This document shows positions 49,123 to 59,107 of a DNA stretch of 64,000 bases, in pieces. Origin of the DNA: DATBVX01 sp963695985 (GTDB lineage Bacteria; Pseudomonadota; Gammaproteobacteria; Steroidobacterales; Steroidobacteraceae); contig CAVOIC010000013.1 in the NCBI GenBank assembly GCA_963695985.1, forward strand, positions 1 through 64,000, in the 5' to 3' direction. The translations under genes and the position numbers were made by a program. The notes beneath the pieces were generated by a model that worked only from the letters and a program-made list of their open reading frames with translations, was not told where the DNA came from and made no database searches. How positions within the stretch are numbered: the stretch's first letter is position 1; each line of letters begins with the position of its first letter.

Positions 49123-50120
49123 GCATTGAGCGGGTGCGGGTCATCGATTCGCACACCGGCGGCGAACCGACGCGCGTGGTGATCGAAGGCGGTCCGCAAC
49201 TCAAGGGCACATTGCCGGAGCGGATCGCACAGTTCCGCGAGCAACACGATTCATTCCGCTCAGCCGTAGTGAACGAGCCGCGCGGCTCAGACGTGCTCGT
49301 CGGCGCATTGCTCATGCCGCCCGTGGATGCGGCCAATGCCGCCGCCGTGATCTTCTTCAACAACGTCGGCTTCCTCGGCATGTGCGGCCACGGCACGATC
49401 GGCCTGATCGCTACGCTGGCGTGGCTGGGACGGCTCGCGCCCGGCGAGCATCGCGTGGAGACACCCGTGGGCCTCGTGCGCACGCGCCTGCACGACGACG
49501 GACGTGTCTCGGTTCGCAATGTGCCTTCGTTCCGGCATCGCAAGCAGGTCCGCGTCGAAGTTGAAGGGCACGGACCCGTGCACGGCGATGTGGCCTGGGG
49601 CGGCAACTGGTTTTTCCTCGTGAGCGATCACGCTCAGCGCCTCGATCTCGCCGACGCTGAATCCCTCATCGACTTCACCTGGCGCATCCGCCAGGCACTG
49701 GAACGCGCGGGTATCCGCGGTCCCGCGGAAGAAGCGATCGATCACGTCGAGCTGTTCGGTGCGCCTCACGGAGACGCCGACAGTCGAAACTTCGTGCTGT
49801 GCCCGGGCAAGGCCTACGACCGCTCGCCCTGCGGCACCGGAACCAGCGCCAAGCTCGCGTGCCTGCATGCGGATGGCAAGCTGCAACCGGGCGCGACTTG
49901 GGTGCAGGAGGGCATCACCGACAGCGTATTCGAGGGTTCGATCGAGATTGAAGCGGGGCAGATCGTGCCGACAATTGTGGGTCAGGCCTGGATCACTGCA
50001 GACAGCACACTGATGTTCGATTCAGACGATCCCTGCCGCCACGGAATTCAACCCGCCGTCAGCGCGCCGCACGTTTCCGCAGCAGCGCATACAGGCCGAT
50101 CATCAGCCAGACGACGTTGA
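49119..50120 (+). CDS. 4-hydroxyproline epimerase (proline racemase family)
   Basis: Two-base racemase converting trans-4-hydroxy-L-proline to the cis-D form. Both catalytic cysteines are present, C89 in MCGHGTIG and C238 in CGTGTSAK, which separates it from the Thr-containing trans-3-hydroxyproline dehydratases. N-terminus IDSHTGGEPTRVV is typical. The family normally ends shortly after DPCRHGI; here the frame runs about 26 residues further and overlaps the convergent membrane-protein gene by 62 bases, so the last residues may reflect loss of the natural stop. 333 residues. Confidence 0.9.
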   Translation: MSIERVRVIDSHTGGEPTRVVIEGGPQLKGTLPERIAQFREQHDSFRSAVVNEPRGSDVLVGALLMPPVDAANAAAVIFFNNVGFLGMCGHGTIGLIATLAWLGRLAPGEHRVETPVGLVRTRLHDDGRVSVRNVPSFRHRKQVRVEVEGHGPVHGDVAWGGNWFFLVSDHAQRLDLADAESLIDFTWRIRQALERAGIRGPAEEAIDHVELFGAPHGDADSRNFVLCPGKAYDRSPCGTGTSAKLACLHADGKLQPGATWVQEGITDSVFEGSIEIEAGQIVPTIVGQAWITADSTLMFDSDDPCRHGIQPAVSAPHVSAAAHTGRSSARRR

Positions 50121-50301
50121 GTCCGGCGGAGGGCAGGGCGCCGTTCCAGCCGCTGTTGACGATGAATCCCGCCGCGCCCGCAACGTTCATCGCCTGGTAG
50201 GTCACCGAGCGGCCGTCGAGCCGGCCCGTGGAGAGCAGACCGTACGCGACCAGGATCAGCACTGCGGAAGCCCAGCCGATGACTTCGATCAGGAATCGCA
50301 T
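50059..50301 (-). CDS. small membrane protein, CBU_0592-like
   Basis: An 80-residue protein with three hydrophobic helices (about 4-24, 38-50, 57-74). The text VIGWASAVLILVAYGLLSTGRLDGRS and YQAMNVAGAAGFIVNSGWNGA matches small membrane proteins of the CBU_0592 type, function unknown. The ATG is preceded by a weak purine stretch (GAGGGATCC). Its 3' end lies inside the epimerase reading frame on the other strand. Confidence 0.7.
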   Translation of the reverse strand: MRFLIEVIGWASAVLILVAYGLLSTGRLDGRSVTYQAMNVAGAAGFIVNSGWNGALPSAGLNVVWLMIGLYALLRKRAAR

Positions 50302-50378
50302 GTGGGGATCCCTCGGGAGCAGTGGGCGGAGCGTGCAGGCAAGGCAATTGAGGTGCAAGAGCAGGCGATCCGGGAATC

Positions 50379-50872
50379 AGGAGCAGTCCGATCCGGACAC
50401 TGGTGTAAGGGCATAAGAGCAGTCGGATCCGGCCACTGGCGTGAGGGCCGTGCCAACTCCGGGCTGACCAACGCTCGATGACCGTGCTATCTGAAAATGC
50501 ATCCCCGCGAACACTGCTCGCCCGAGTTGGCAGACCCTCGACGCCAGTGTCCGAATCGTCCTGCATAACCCCAGCTGGGAGTGTTCTCTCTTGGGTCCGC
50601 TCCGCGGATCTCTTCTAAGAGCAGTCAACTAACTCTTGCTAGTCAATGCAGGAGCGGGTGGACATCGGTGTGATACCTGACGACTGCGCCGGTACCAGTG
50701 TTTGCGGGTTTAACTTCTCAGCTCTAGGTGACAACAGCCGTGATCCGGCGCACGTCGGCACGGTATTACCCGATGGCCACCAGGGACTGCTCTACCTGAG
50801 TGCGGTATCACCCGATGGCCGCCAGTGACTGCTCTTGCACGGTATCACTCGGTGGCCGCCAGCGACTGCTCT
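50379..50872 (-). repeat. interspersed noncoding repeat, copy 2
   Basis: About 494 bp in reverse orientation to copy 1. It is longer because the ends are multiplied: three 33-base units with CGGTATnACnCGrTGGCC and GACTGCTCT start at 50761, 50803 and 50840, and GAGCAGTC units start at 50381 and 50417 with a degenerate one at 50359. The core carries the same landmarks as copy 1. It occupies almost the whole gap between the small membrane gene and mtgA, beginning immediately past the repaired mtgA stop; nothing else is seen there. Confidence 0.8.
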
Positions 50873-51590
50873 TCAGGACTCGAAGGCGAGTAGATACGAC
50901 CGCCCACCCAGTGCCCGCATTTGCCACATGGATCCAGTCCTGGCGCTGGCGCACGTAAGCGGAGGGCGCGCGTACGCTGAAGCGACGCGGGTTGGGCAGC
51001 ACCGCGGCGAGCAGGGCGCCCTCTGAGGGCGTCAAGCGCGCGGCAGACTTGCCGAAGAATTCCCGGCTCGCGGTGCCGACGCCGTACACGCCGCGGCCGA
51101 ACTCGGCGACGTTGAGGTACATCTCGAGGATGCGCTGCTTCGGCCAGAGCGTTTCGATCAGGATGGTGAAGTACGCCTCGATGCCCTTGCGCACGAAGCT
51201 CTGCCCCTTCCACAGGAACAGGTTCTTGGCGACCTGCTGGCTGATCGTGCTCGCGCCGCGCAGACGCTTGCCGCGCTGATGCTGGCGGATCGACTCGTCG
51301 ATCGACTTGAGGTCGAAGCCCACGTGCTCCGCGAAACGCTGGTCCTCGGCGGCGATCACTGCGATGGCGACGTTCGGGGAGATGTGCTTGTAGTCGACCC
51401 ACGCGAAGCGCGGTTGATAACTTCGATCGCGCGTCGCGAAAGCTTCGAAGTGAGCGTGCATCATGAACGCGGAGGTCGGCGGAGACACCCAGCGCAGCGC
51501 CAGCACGGTGAGGGTCGTCGCGCCGATCCACGAAAGCGCGAGCCAGAGGAAGAAGCGCGCGATTCGCCGGCCGAGGCTGCGGTTCGCCAT
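50873..51590 (-). CDS. mtgA: monofunctional biosynthetic peptidoglycan transglycosylase (one frameshift)
   Basis: Inner-membrane glycosyltransferase (GT51) polymerising lipid II. One N-terminal helix (about 9-31), then motifs AVIAAEDQRFAEHVGFD with catalytic Glu, RGASTISQQVAKNLFLW and RKGIEAYFTILIE, followed by KQRILEMYLNVAEFGRGVYG. A frame break near 50932 sends the frame into the adjacent repeat; removing one base yields QMRALGGRSYL and the stop TGA just before the repeat, giving 238 residues, the normal length. Confidence 0.92.
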
Positions 51591-51617
51591 CGCCGTCCGT
51601 TCAGGCCCGAGGCACGG

Positions 51618-52118
51618 TCAGGCGGCGGTTGAACGGCGGGCGGACTCGATCGTCACGCTCTCGAGCGGCGCATCGTCGTAGCCCTTGCGTTTGCCGGTGC
51701 GCACCTTGGCGATCTGGTCGATGACATCCATGCCGCGCGTCACGCGCCCAAACACCGCGTAGCCTGCATTGCCCGCCTTATGATCGAGGAATGCGTTGTC
51801 CTTGAGGTTGACGAAGAACTGCGAAGTCGCGCTGTCCACGGCATTGGTCCGCGCCATCGACAGCGTGCCGCGCAGATTGCGCAGGCCGTTGGACGCTTCG
51901 TTCTTGATCGGCGCCCGGGTCTCCTTCTGTGCGAATTCCGGCGTGAGTCCGCCGCCCTGGATCACGAACCCGGGCAGCACACGGTGGAAGATCGTGCCGT
52001 CGAAGAAACCCTCGTCCACATAGCGCAGGAAGTTCTCCACGGTGATCGGCGCCTCGCCGGGCTCGAGCTCGACGGTGAATTCGCCAAGCGAAGTCTTGAA
52101 CAGCACTGTCGGTGACAT
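51618..52118 (-). CDS. ppiB: cyclophilin-type peptidyl-prolyl isomerase
   Basis: Cytoplasmic cyclophilin (no signal peptide) of 166 residues accelerating proline isomerisation. Active-site residues are in FHRVLPGFVIQGGG (catalytic Arg), TLSMARTNAVDSATSQFFVNL and FGRVTRGMDVID. It follows prmC by 22 bases on the same strand and precedes mtgA by 27. Confidence 0.95.
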   Translation of the reverse strand: MSPTVLFKTSLGEFTVELEPGEAPITVENFLRYVDEGFFDGTIFHRVLPGFVIQGGGLTPEFAQKETRAPIKNEASNGLRNLRGTLSMARTNAVDSATSQFFVNLKDNAFLDHKAGNAGYAVFGRVTRGMDVIDQIAKVRTGKRKGYDDAPLESVTIESARRSTAA

Positions 52119-52140
52119 GAACGTCCTCGTGGTTGTGGCT

Positions 52141-53010
52141 TCAGTGGCGCCCGGTCGTCACGCGTTCGTGTCCGGCCAGGTCGCGGCGGGTGCGTATGGT
52201 ACTCAAACCGTGCCGGGAAAACAGGGCACGAACTGCCGCCCCCTGCTCGGCGCCGTGCTCGACCCCGAGCCAGCCGCTTGCTCGCAAGTGCGAACGCGCG
52301 CCCGCGACGATGCGCTCGATCGCCTCGAGACCGGTCGGCCCCGGGGTGAGCGCAAGCCGCGGCTCGTGACTCGCATCTCCCGACGCCAGCGCTGGATCGT
52401 CGCCCGCCACATACGGTGGATTGGAGACGATCAGATCGCAGTGCATAGCGCCGACAGTCTCATACCAATCGCCGGTGACGAACGTGACATTGCCGATGCC
52501 GAGGCGTTCGGCATTACGGCACGCGAGGGTGAGCGCTGGCGTTGAGATATCGTTCGCGGTAACGCGCGCGTTCGGGCGCTCGCGCGCAATCGCGAGTGCG
52601 ACTGCGCCGCTCCCGGTGCCGAGTTCGAGAACGCGCGCATGCGCAGCGACGGGCAGGATTTCGAGTGCGAACTCCACGAGCAGCTCCGTCTCTGGCCGCG
52701 GAATGAGCACGCTGGCGTCGACTTCGAGCTCGAGCGACCAGAACTCGCGCCGACCTGTGATGTACGCAACCGGCTCGCCGCGTCGCCGGCGCTCGATGAG
52801 CGCGGCGATGCGGGCCGCTACGGCGGGCGCCACCGCCTCGCCCCCACGGCTGTGGACGAAGCTGCGCGGGCGCTCGAGCGCGTGCGCCAGCAGCACCTCC
52901 GCGTCGAGGCGCGCGCTCGGGCTCGGCGCCAGCTGCCGGATTGCCGCCGCGAAGAGCTCGTCGACGGTTGCGGGAGCCGCGCCACTCGCGCTGTCGGCAC
53001 TGGCGCTCAT
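52141..53010 (-). CDS. prmC: peptide chain release factor N5-glutamine methyltransferase
   Basis: SAM enzyme methylating the Gln of the GGQ motif in RF1 and RF2. The 289-residue protein has the N-terminal helical domain (DAEVLLAHALERPRSFVHS), RRREFWSLELEVD-like PrmC region with LIPRPETELLVE, SAM motif VLELGTGSGAVALAIA and the catalytic NPPY at SNPPYVAGDDP near residue 200. The start giving MSASADSASG is the nearest ATG. prfA, its substrate's gene, lies 3 kb away rather than adjacent. Confidence 0.95.
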   Translation of the reverse strand: MSASADSASGAAPATVDELFAAAIRQLAPSPSARLDAEVLLAHALERPRSFVHSRGGEAVAPAVAARIAALIERRRRGEPVAYITGRREFWSLELEVDASVLIPRPETELLVEFALEILPVAAHARVLELGTGSGAVALAIARERPNARVTANDISTPALTLACRNAERLGIGNVTFVTGDWYETVGAMHCDLIVSNPPYVAGDDPALASGDASHEPRLALTPGPTGLEAIERIVAGARSHLRASGWLGVEHGAEQGAAVRALFSRHGLSTIRTRRDLAGHERVTTGRH

Positions 53011-53094
53011 GGGCGCAGCCTTGGCATTAACGTACAATCGCGCACCATTCGTGAGCCCCGATGCCCTCGGGCGTCGCCTGTGACGGGGATTTTC

Positions 53095-54466
53095 ATGCAA
53101 GTCTACTCCAGCGTGCTCGACATGATCGGTCGCACGCCGCTGCTTCGGGTCAGTCGCCTGGACACCGGACCCTGCGAGCTGTACCTCAAGCTCGAGCTGA
53201 TGAATCCCGGCGGCTCGATCAAGGACCGGATCGGCATCTCCATGATCGAGGAGGCGGAACGACGCGGAACCATCCGCCCCGGCGACACGCTGGTCGAGGC
53301 GACCGCCGGCAATACCGGCATCGGCCTCGCGCTCGTCGCGGCGCAGAAGGGTTACAAACTGATCCTGGTGCTACCTGACAAGATGAGCCAGGAGAAGATC
53401 TTTAACTTGCGCGCGATGGGTGCCGAGGTGGTGCTGACGCGCTCCGACGTCTCACGCGGTCACCCGGAGTATTACCAGGATGTCGGCGCGCGGATCGCGC
53501 GCGATCGCGGTGCCTACTTCGTCAACCAGTTCGGCAATCCCGATAATACGAAGGCGCACGAGAGCACCACCGCGCCGGAGATCTGGGAGCAGATGCAGCA
53601 GCGCCTCGATGCGATCGTGGTAGGCGTCGGGAGCAGCGGCACGATTGCGGGGTTGACGAAAGTTCTTCAAGCGCACCGCGCCCGAGGTGGAGATCGTGCT
53701 GGCGGATCCGCAGGGCTCGGTCGTCGCCGAATACGTGCGCAGCGGAAAGCTTACGCGCAAGGGCAGCTGGCTGGTGGAGGGCATCGGCGAGGATTTCATT
53801 CCTGATATCGCGGACTTCTCGCTGACCCGGCGCGCCTACAGCATTCCGGATGCCGAGTCCTTCGCCACCGCGCGCACGCTGCTGCGGCGGGAGGGCTTAC
53901 TGACGGGTTCTTCTACCGGAACGTTGCTCGCGGCGGCGCTGCGCTATTGCCGCGAGCAGACCAAGCCGCGGCGCGTCCTCACCTTCGCCTGTGACACGGG
54001 CAACAAGTATCTCTCGAAGCTCTACAACGATTTCTGGATGGAGGATGAAGGCTTCATCCAGCGCAAGACTTTCGGCGACCTGCGCGATCTCATCGGGCGC
54101 CTGCACAGCGAGCATGCCGCAGTGACCGTGGGTCCCTCCGACATTGTCGCGACGGCTCACAACCGCCTGCGCAATGCCGGATTCTCGCAGCTTCCGGTGC
54201 TGGAAAACGAGCGCCTGATCGGTGTGCTCACGGAGGAGGACATCATGCGTTTCGTGTTCGGCTACCCGGAGCGGATCGACGCGCCGGTGCGCGAAGCCAT
54301 GCAGACCGCCTTCATCAGCGTGCCGAAGGAGATGCCGGTCAACAGCCTGGTGTCGATCCTGCAGGTGGCACCGTACGCGGCCGTGACCGACGGCGCACAG
54401 TTTCTCGGCATCATCACGCGCACCGACGTGCTGAATTACCTGCGCCGCCAGAAACCGAAGGCGTAA
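53095..54466 (+). CDS. cbs: cystathionine beta-synthase (one frameshift)
   Basis: PLP enzyme condensing homocysteine and serine in reverse transsulfuration. The PLP Lys is in GGSIKDRIG (residue 43) with EATAGNTGIG and GVGSSGTIAG; two C-terminal CBS domains follow (about 340-395 and 400-455, FSQLPVLENERLIGVLTEED). Heme-binding N-terminal extension is absent. The frame breaks near 53661 inside ACGAAAGTT; removing one base gives TKFFKRTAPEVEIVLADPQGS and a 456-residue product. A cystathionine gamma-lyase/synthase gene follows by 14 bases. Confidence 0.93.
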
Positions 54467-54480
54467 GTCCAGGAGAGCAG

Positions 54481-55641
<1,161 letters not shown>

Positions 55642-55651
55642 GATCAACCCC

Positions 55652-56050
55652 ATGAAGAAGACTTACGTCGGACGTTGTCACTGCGGAGCGGTTCGCTTCG
55701 AGGCGGACATCGACCTCAGCCTGGGCACCTATAAGTGCAACTGTTCCATATGCACGATGAACAGATTCTGGCCTGCTGTCGTCAAGCCAGATGCCTTCAG
55801 GCTCCTGGCCGGCGAGTCCGAACTCACCGAGTACCTCTTCAATACAAGGAAGAACCGACACCTCTTCTGCAAGCACTGCGGCGTGCGAGCGTTCGGCATC
55901 GGCCAATCGCCGGCCGGCACCGTCTACGGCGTCAATGTTATGTGCCTGGAAAACCTGGACGTCAGTGAGCTAGTGGCGGCGCCCGTTACCTACGTTGATG
56001 GCCGCAACGACAACTGGCAGTCGGCTCCCGCAGAAACGAGACACCTCTGA
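55652..56050 (+). CDS. GFA family glutathione-dependent zinc-fold protein
   Basis: A 132-residue protein of the GFA (CENP-V/Mss4-like) fold. Zinc ligands: GRCHCGAVRF (near residue 6), CNCSICTMN (near 30) and HLFCKHCGVRAFG (near 73). Members include Gfa, described as aiding formaldehyde-glutathione conjugation, but most are uncharacterised, and the role here is unknown. It follows the lyase by 10 bases and is followed by a MITE-like element. Confidence 0.88.
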   Translation: MKKTYVGRCHCGAVRFEADIDLSLGTYKCNCSICTMNRFWPAVVKPDAFRLLAGESELTEYLFNTRKNRHLFCKHCGVRAFGIGQSPAGTVYGVNVMCLENLDVSELVAAPVTYVDGRNDNWQSAPAETRHL

Positions 56051-56077
56051 TACTGTCGATCCGGTGCAGCTAGCGCG

Positions 56078-56238
56078 GTCCGCTGGAGTGGTTGGGGGAT
56101 GACCCTGACCGCCCCGACACGAACGACACGCGGCAGCGTTAATTGATCTCCCCCTTTCGCGCCGTTCGCCCTCGAATCGTCATCGTCATCAAAGCCGGAC
56201 GGGGCATTCAGGCTCATCCCCCAACCACTCCAGCGGAC
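56078..56238. repeat. 161 bp element with 39 bp terminal inverted repeats (MITE-like)
   Basis: The outermost 25 bases of each end are perfect inverted repeats, beginning GTCCGCTGGAGTGG, and matching continues to 39 bases with three mismatches. The 83-base middle has no reading frame of note. Flanks (TAGCGCG and TCTGCTC) show no target duplication. It fills the GFA-prfA gap, ending seven bases beyond the prfA stop. It may be a miniature transposable element; a bidirectional terminator or processed hairpin is also possible. Confidence 0.75.
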
Positions 56239-56245
56239 TCTGCTC

Positions 56246-57325
56246 TTACTCCTGCGCCGCGAGCTCTTCCGCTTGGTACTCCTGCGTCAGCGGCCCGATC
56301 AGGTCGTCGAGCCGCCCGTCGAGGATGTCGGGCAGGCGGTACAGGGTGAGCTCGATGCGGTGATCGGTGACCCGCCCCTGGGGAAAGTTGTAGGTGCGGA
56401 TGCGCTCGGAACGATCGCCGGAACCGATCTGGAGCTTGCGTGTCTGAGCCTGCTCGCGCTGCTGTTTTTCCTGCTCGGCGGCCAGCAGGCGTGCTTTGAG
56501 GAGCGAGAGCGCACGCGAGCGGTTTTTGTGCTGGGAGCGTTCGTCCTGGCACTCGACGACAATTCCGGTCGGCAGGTGAGTGATGCGCACCGCGGAGTCG
56601 GTCTTGTTGACGTGCTGTCCGCCGGCGCCGGACGCGCGGTACGTATCGATGCGCAGCTCCGCGGGGTTGAGTTCGACGTCCTCGACTTCCTCCAGCTCCG
56701 GCAGGATCGCGACTGTCACCGCGGAGGTGTGAATGCGGCCCTGGGCCTCGGTCTGCGGAACGCGCTGCACGCGATGGGTTCCGGATTCGAACTTGAGACG
56801 TGAAAACGCGCCGCGCCCGACGATGCGGCTGATGATCTCCTTGTAACCACCATGCTCGCCCGGATTCTCGCTCAGGATTTCGACTCGCCAGCCCTGCGCT
56901 TCGGCGTAGCGCGCGTACATGCGAAACAGGTCGCCCGCAAAGAGTGCGGCCTCATCCCCGCCTGTGCCGGCGCGCACTTCGAGAAAGATATTGCTGTCAT
57001 CACGCGGGTCCTTCGGCACGAGCAGCTGCTGCAGCGCCTCCGCCTCGGCTTCCAGCCGTGCACCCAGCGTGTGGATTTCTTCCTCGCCCAACGCCCGCGT
57101 GGCCGGATCGGGGTCGGCGGCCATCTCGCGCGCGGCGCTCAGGTCCTGCTCGATCGCGCGAAAGCTACGCCAACGTTGCGCCACCGGCTCGAGGCGCGCG
57201 TACTCCATCGACAACTCGCGAAAGCTCTTCTGGTTGGAGGTCGCGTTCGGTTCCGCCAGCAAGCGGCCGACCTCTTCGAAGCGCTCGGCGAGTTTTTCCA
57301 GCTTCTGTTGAATCGAGGGCTTCAT
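56246..57325 (-). CDS. prfA: peptide chain release factor 1
   Basis: Recognises UAA and UAG and triggers peptidyl-tRNA hydrolysis. The 359-residue protein shows the GGQ motif in YRASGAGGQHVNKTDSAVR near residue 233 and the preceding GTHRVQRVPQTEAQGRIHTS. In many gammaproteobacteria it follows hemA; here the upstream neighbour is instead a divergent TPR lipoprotein, with no hemA in the window. Confidence 0.98.
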   Translation of the reverse strand: MKPSIQQKLEKLAERFEEVGRLLAEPNATSNQKSFRELSMEYARLEPVAQRWRSFRAIEQDLSAAREMAADPDPATRALGEEEIHTLGARLEAEAEALQQLLVPKDPRDDSNIFLEVRAGTGGDEAALFAGDLFRMYARYAEAQGWRVEILSENPGEHGGYKEIISRIVGRGAFSRLKFESGTHRVQRVPQTEAQGRIHTSAVTVAILPELEEVEDVELNPAELRIDTYRASGAGGQHVNKTDSAVRITHLPTGIVVECQDERSQHKNRSRALSLLKARLLAAEQEKQQREQAQTRKLQIGSGDRSERIRTYNFPQGRVTDHRIELTLYRLPDILDGRLDDLIGPLTQEYQAEELAAQE

Positions 57326-57401
57326 GACGGCGCGCGATTTTGGGCCCGGCCCGTATTCAACACAAGACCGCCCGATGACGTTCGTGAGCTATAGTTACCA
57401 C

Positions 57402-59090
57402 ATGCCAAGAGCCAACACATGGATCCTCGCAAGCTTCTTCTTGATCGGCTTCACCGGCCTGGTCAGTAGTTGCGCTACGACCCAATCAGGCGCGCCGAGC
57501 CCGGCCGCGACTAAAAACGCGACCGAGGCGGATTCGCAGCTCGTCATCGCGGAGATCGCCCTGCAACGCGGCGATTCGCTCGCTGCTGCGAAGGCGTATC
57601 TCGCCGCGAGCCGCGCCTCTTCGGACGTGAGCCTCGCCGAGCAGGCGACCAAGGTGGCGTTCGAGAATGACCAGGTCAGCATCGCTGCCGACGCGGCACG
57701 GCGCTGGCTCGAGCTCGAGACGTCGAGTGTGGCCGCTCATCGCTATCTCGCGGTGACCGCGCTGCGCCTGTATCGCCTTCCCGAAGCCATTTCGAATTTC
57801 GGGCCCGTGCTTGCGAGCTACTCCTCGCCCGGCGAGGGATTCATGGACCTGACGAATACCCTCGGCTCGGAGGACGACGCATACGGCGTCCTGCAGGTGA
57901 CGCGTGCGCTCGCCGCCTCGAATTCTCGACTGGCGGAAGCGCAGTACGCCGTGGGCGCCGCGGCCCTTCGCACCTATGACTACCGTTTGGCGGTGGACAG
58001 CGGCCGCCGCGCAGTCGCCATCAATCCCAAGCTGGTCGAAGCCGAGCGGCTGCTGTCGCGCGCACTCGTGGTCAAGGGCGAGACCAGCGAGGGCATCGCG
58101 ATGGCCAAGGCGCGCCTGCAAGGAAGCGATGATCCGGAGACGCGCCTGGAACTGGTCCTGCTGTTGTCAGCCGCGGGATTTCAGAGCGAGGCGCGCAATG
58201 AGCTCACGAAACTCCTCGACGTGGCCGACGCACGCGCCGAAGCGCTGCGCGGGCTCGGAGCGCTGGACCTGAACGAGGGCAAGCTCGACGACGCGACGCA
58301 GCGTTTCAATGATCTCCTCAGCACCGGGCGTTACGTCGGGCTCGCCTTCTATTCGCTCGGCAACATCCAGGAGCGCCGGCGCGATGCGGTGCGCGCGATT
58401 CGCTATTACACGCGCGTGAGTGCTGGCCCGCTGGCGGCGGATGCGCAGCTGCGTGCGGCGCGCCTGCTGCTCAACACCGGGGCGCGCGACGAAGCCATCG
58501 AACTGCTCGATTCTTACGTCGACGGGCATCCCGAGGACTATGTGCAGGTCACCATCGGCCGCGCGCGCTTGATGGCAGATGAAGGCGATACCGCCTCGGC
58601 GCTGGATCTGATCGAGGAGGCGCTCGCGCGCTATCCCGACAGCCAGCCGCTGCGCTACTCGCGCAGCCAGATGCTGGAACGTGCCGAGCGAGTCGATGAG
58701 GCGGTCGCGGACCTGCGCGAACTCTTGCGCCAGCGGCCCGGTGATCCGGTAGCCATGAATGCGCTCGGCTACACGCTCGCCGATCATTCGCGCGACCTGC
58801 GTGAAGCGCGCTCGCTCATCTCCAAGTCTTTGGACATGACGCCGGACAGCCCGGCGATCCAGGACAGCCTGGGATGGGTGCTGTTCAAGCAGACTCAGTA
58901 CAAGGACGCGATGAAGTGGCTGACGCGCGCGTACGCGGATGAGAAGGACGCCGAGATAGCCGCGCATCTCGGCGAGACGCTCTGGGCCATGGGACAGCAC
59001 ACGCAGGCGCGCGCCGTCTGGGACGAAGCGCTGGCTGCGGAACCCAATCACCGCTACCTGCTCAACACGCTGCGCCGCTATCCCGACTAG
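57402..59090 (+). CDS. TPR-repeat lipoprotein
   Basis: Predicted lipoprotein of 562 residues; lipobox Cys at residue 24 (GLVSSC), then a Thr/Ala/Pro linker and tetratricopeptide repeats to the end (for example LAYYSLGNIQERRRDAVRAI-like units, PDSPAIQDSLGWVLFKQTQY). Such proteins sit next to lolB and ispE in many gammaproteobacteria and are named only TPR protein; a scaffolding role in the envelope is likely. The ATG giving MPRANTW precedes the signal peptide; an upstream ATG at 57324 would add 26 unlikely residues. Confidence 0.85.
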   Translation: MPRANTWILASFFLIGFTGLVSSCATTQSGAPSPAATKNATEADSQLVIAEIALQRGDSLAAAKAYLAASRASSDVSLAEQATKVAFENDQVSIAADAARRWLELETSSVAAHRYLAVTALRLYRLPEAISNFGPVLASYSSPGEGFMDLTNTLGSEDDAYGVLQVTRALAASNSRLAEAQYAVGAAALRTYDYRLAVDSGRRAVAINPKLVEAERLLSRALVVKGETSEGIAMAKARLQGSDDPETRLELVLLLSAAGFQSEARNELTKLLDVADARAEALRGLGALDLNEGKLDDATQRFNDLLSTGRYVGLAFYSLGNIQERRRDAVRAIRYYTRVSAGPLAADAQLRAARLLLNTGARDEAIELLDSYVDGHPEDYVQVTIGRARLMADEGDTASALDLIEEALARYPDSQPLRYSRSQMLERAERVDEAVADLRELLRQRPGDPVAMNALGYTLADHSRDLREARSLISKSLDMTPDSPAIQDSLGWVLFKQTQYKDAMKWLTRAYADEKDAEIAAHLGETLWAMGQHTQARAVWDEALAAEPNHRYLLNTLRRYPD

Positions 59091-59107
59091 GCGGCGCGTG
59101 CAGTCCC

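Noticed and set aside
50761..50872. Possible CRISPR-like array from three 33-base units
   Set aside because: Spacers between units are only a few bases and irregular, units are degenerate, and no cas genes are nearby.
50808..50930. MtgA with a novel repeat-derived C-terminus
   Set aside because: The normal ending MRALGGRSYL exists in the +1 frame with a proper stop; the tail is a frameshift artefact.
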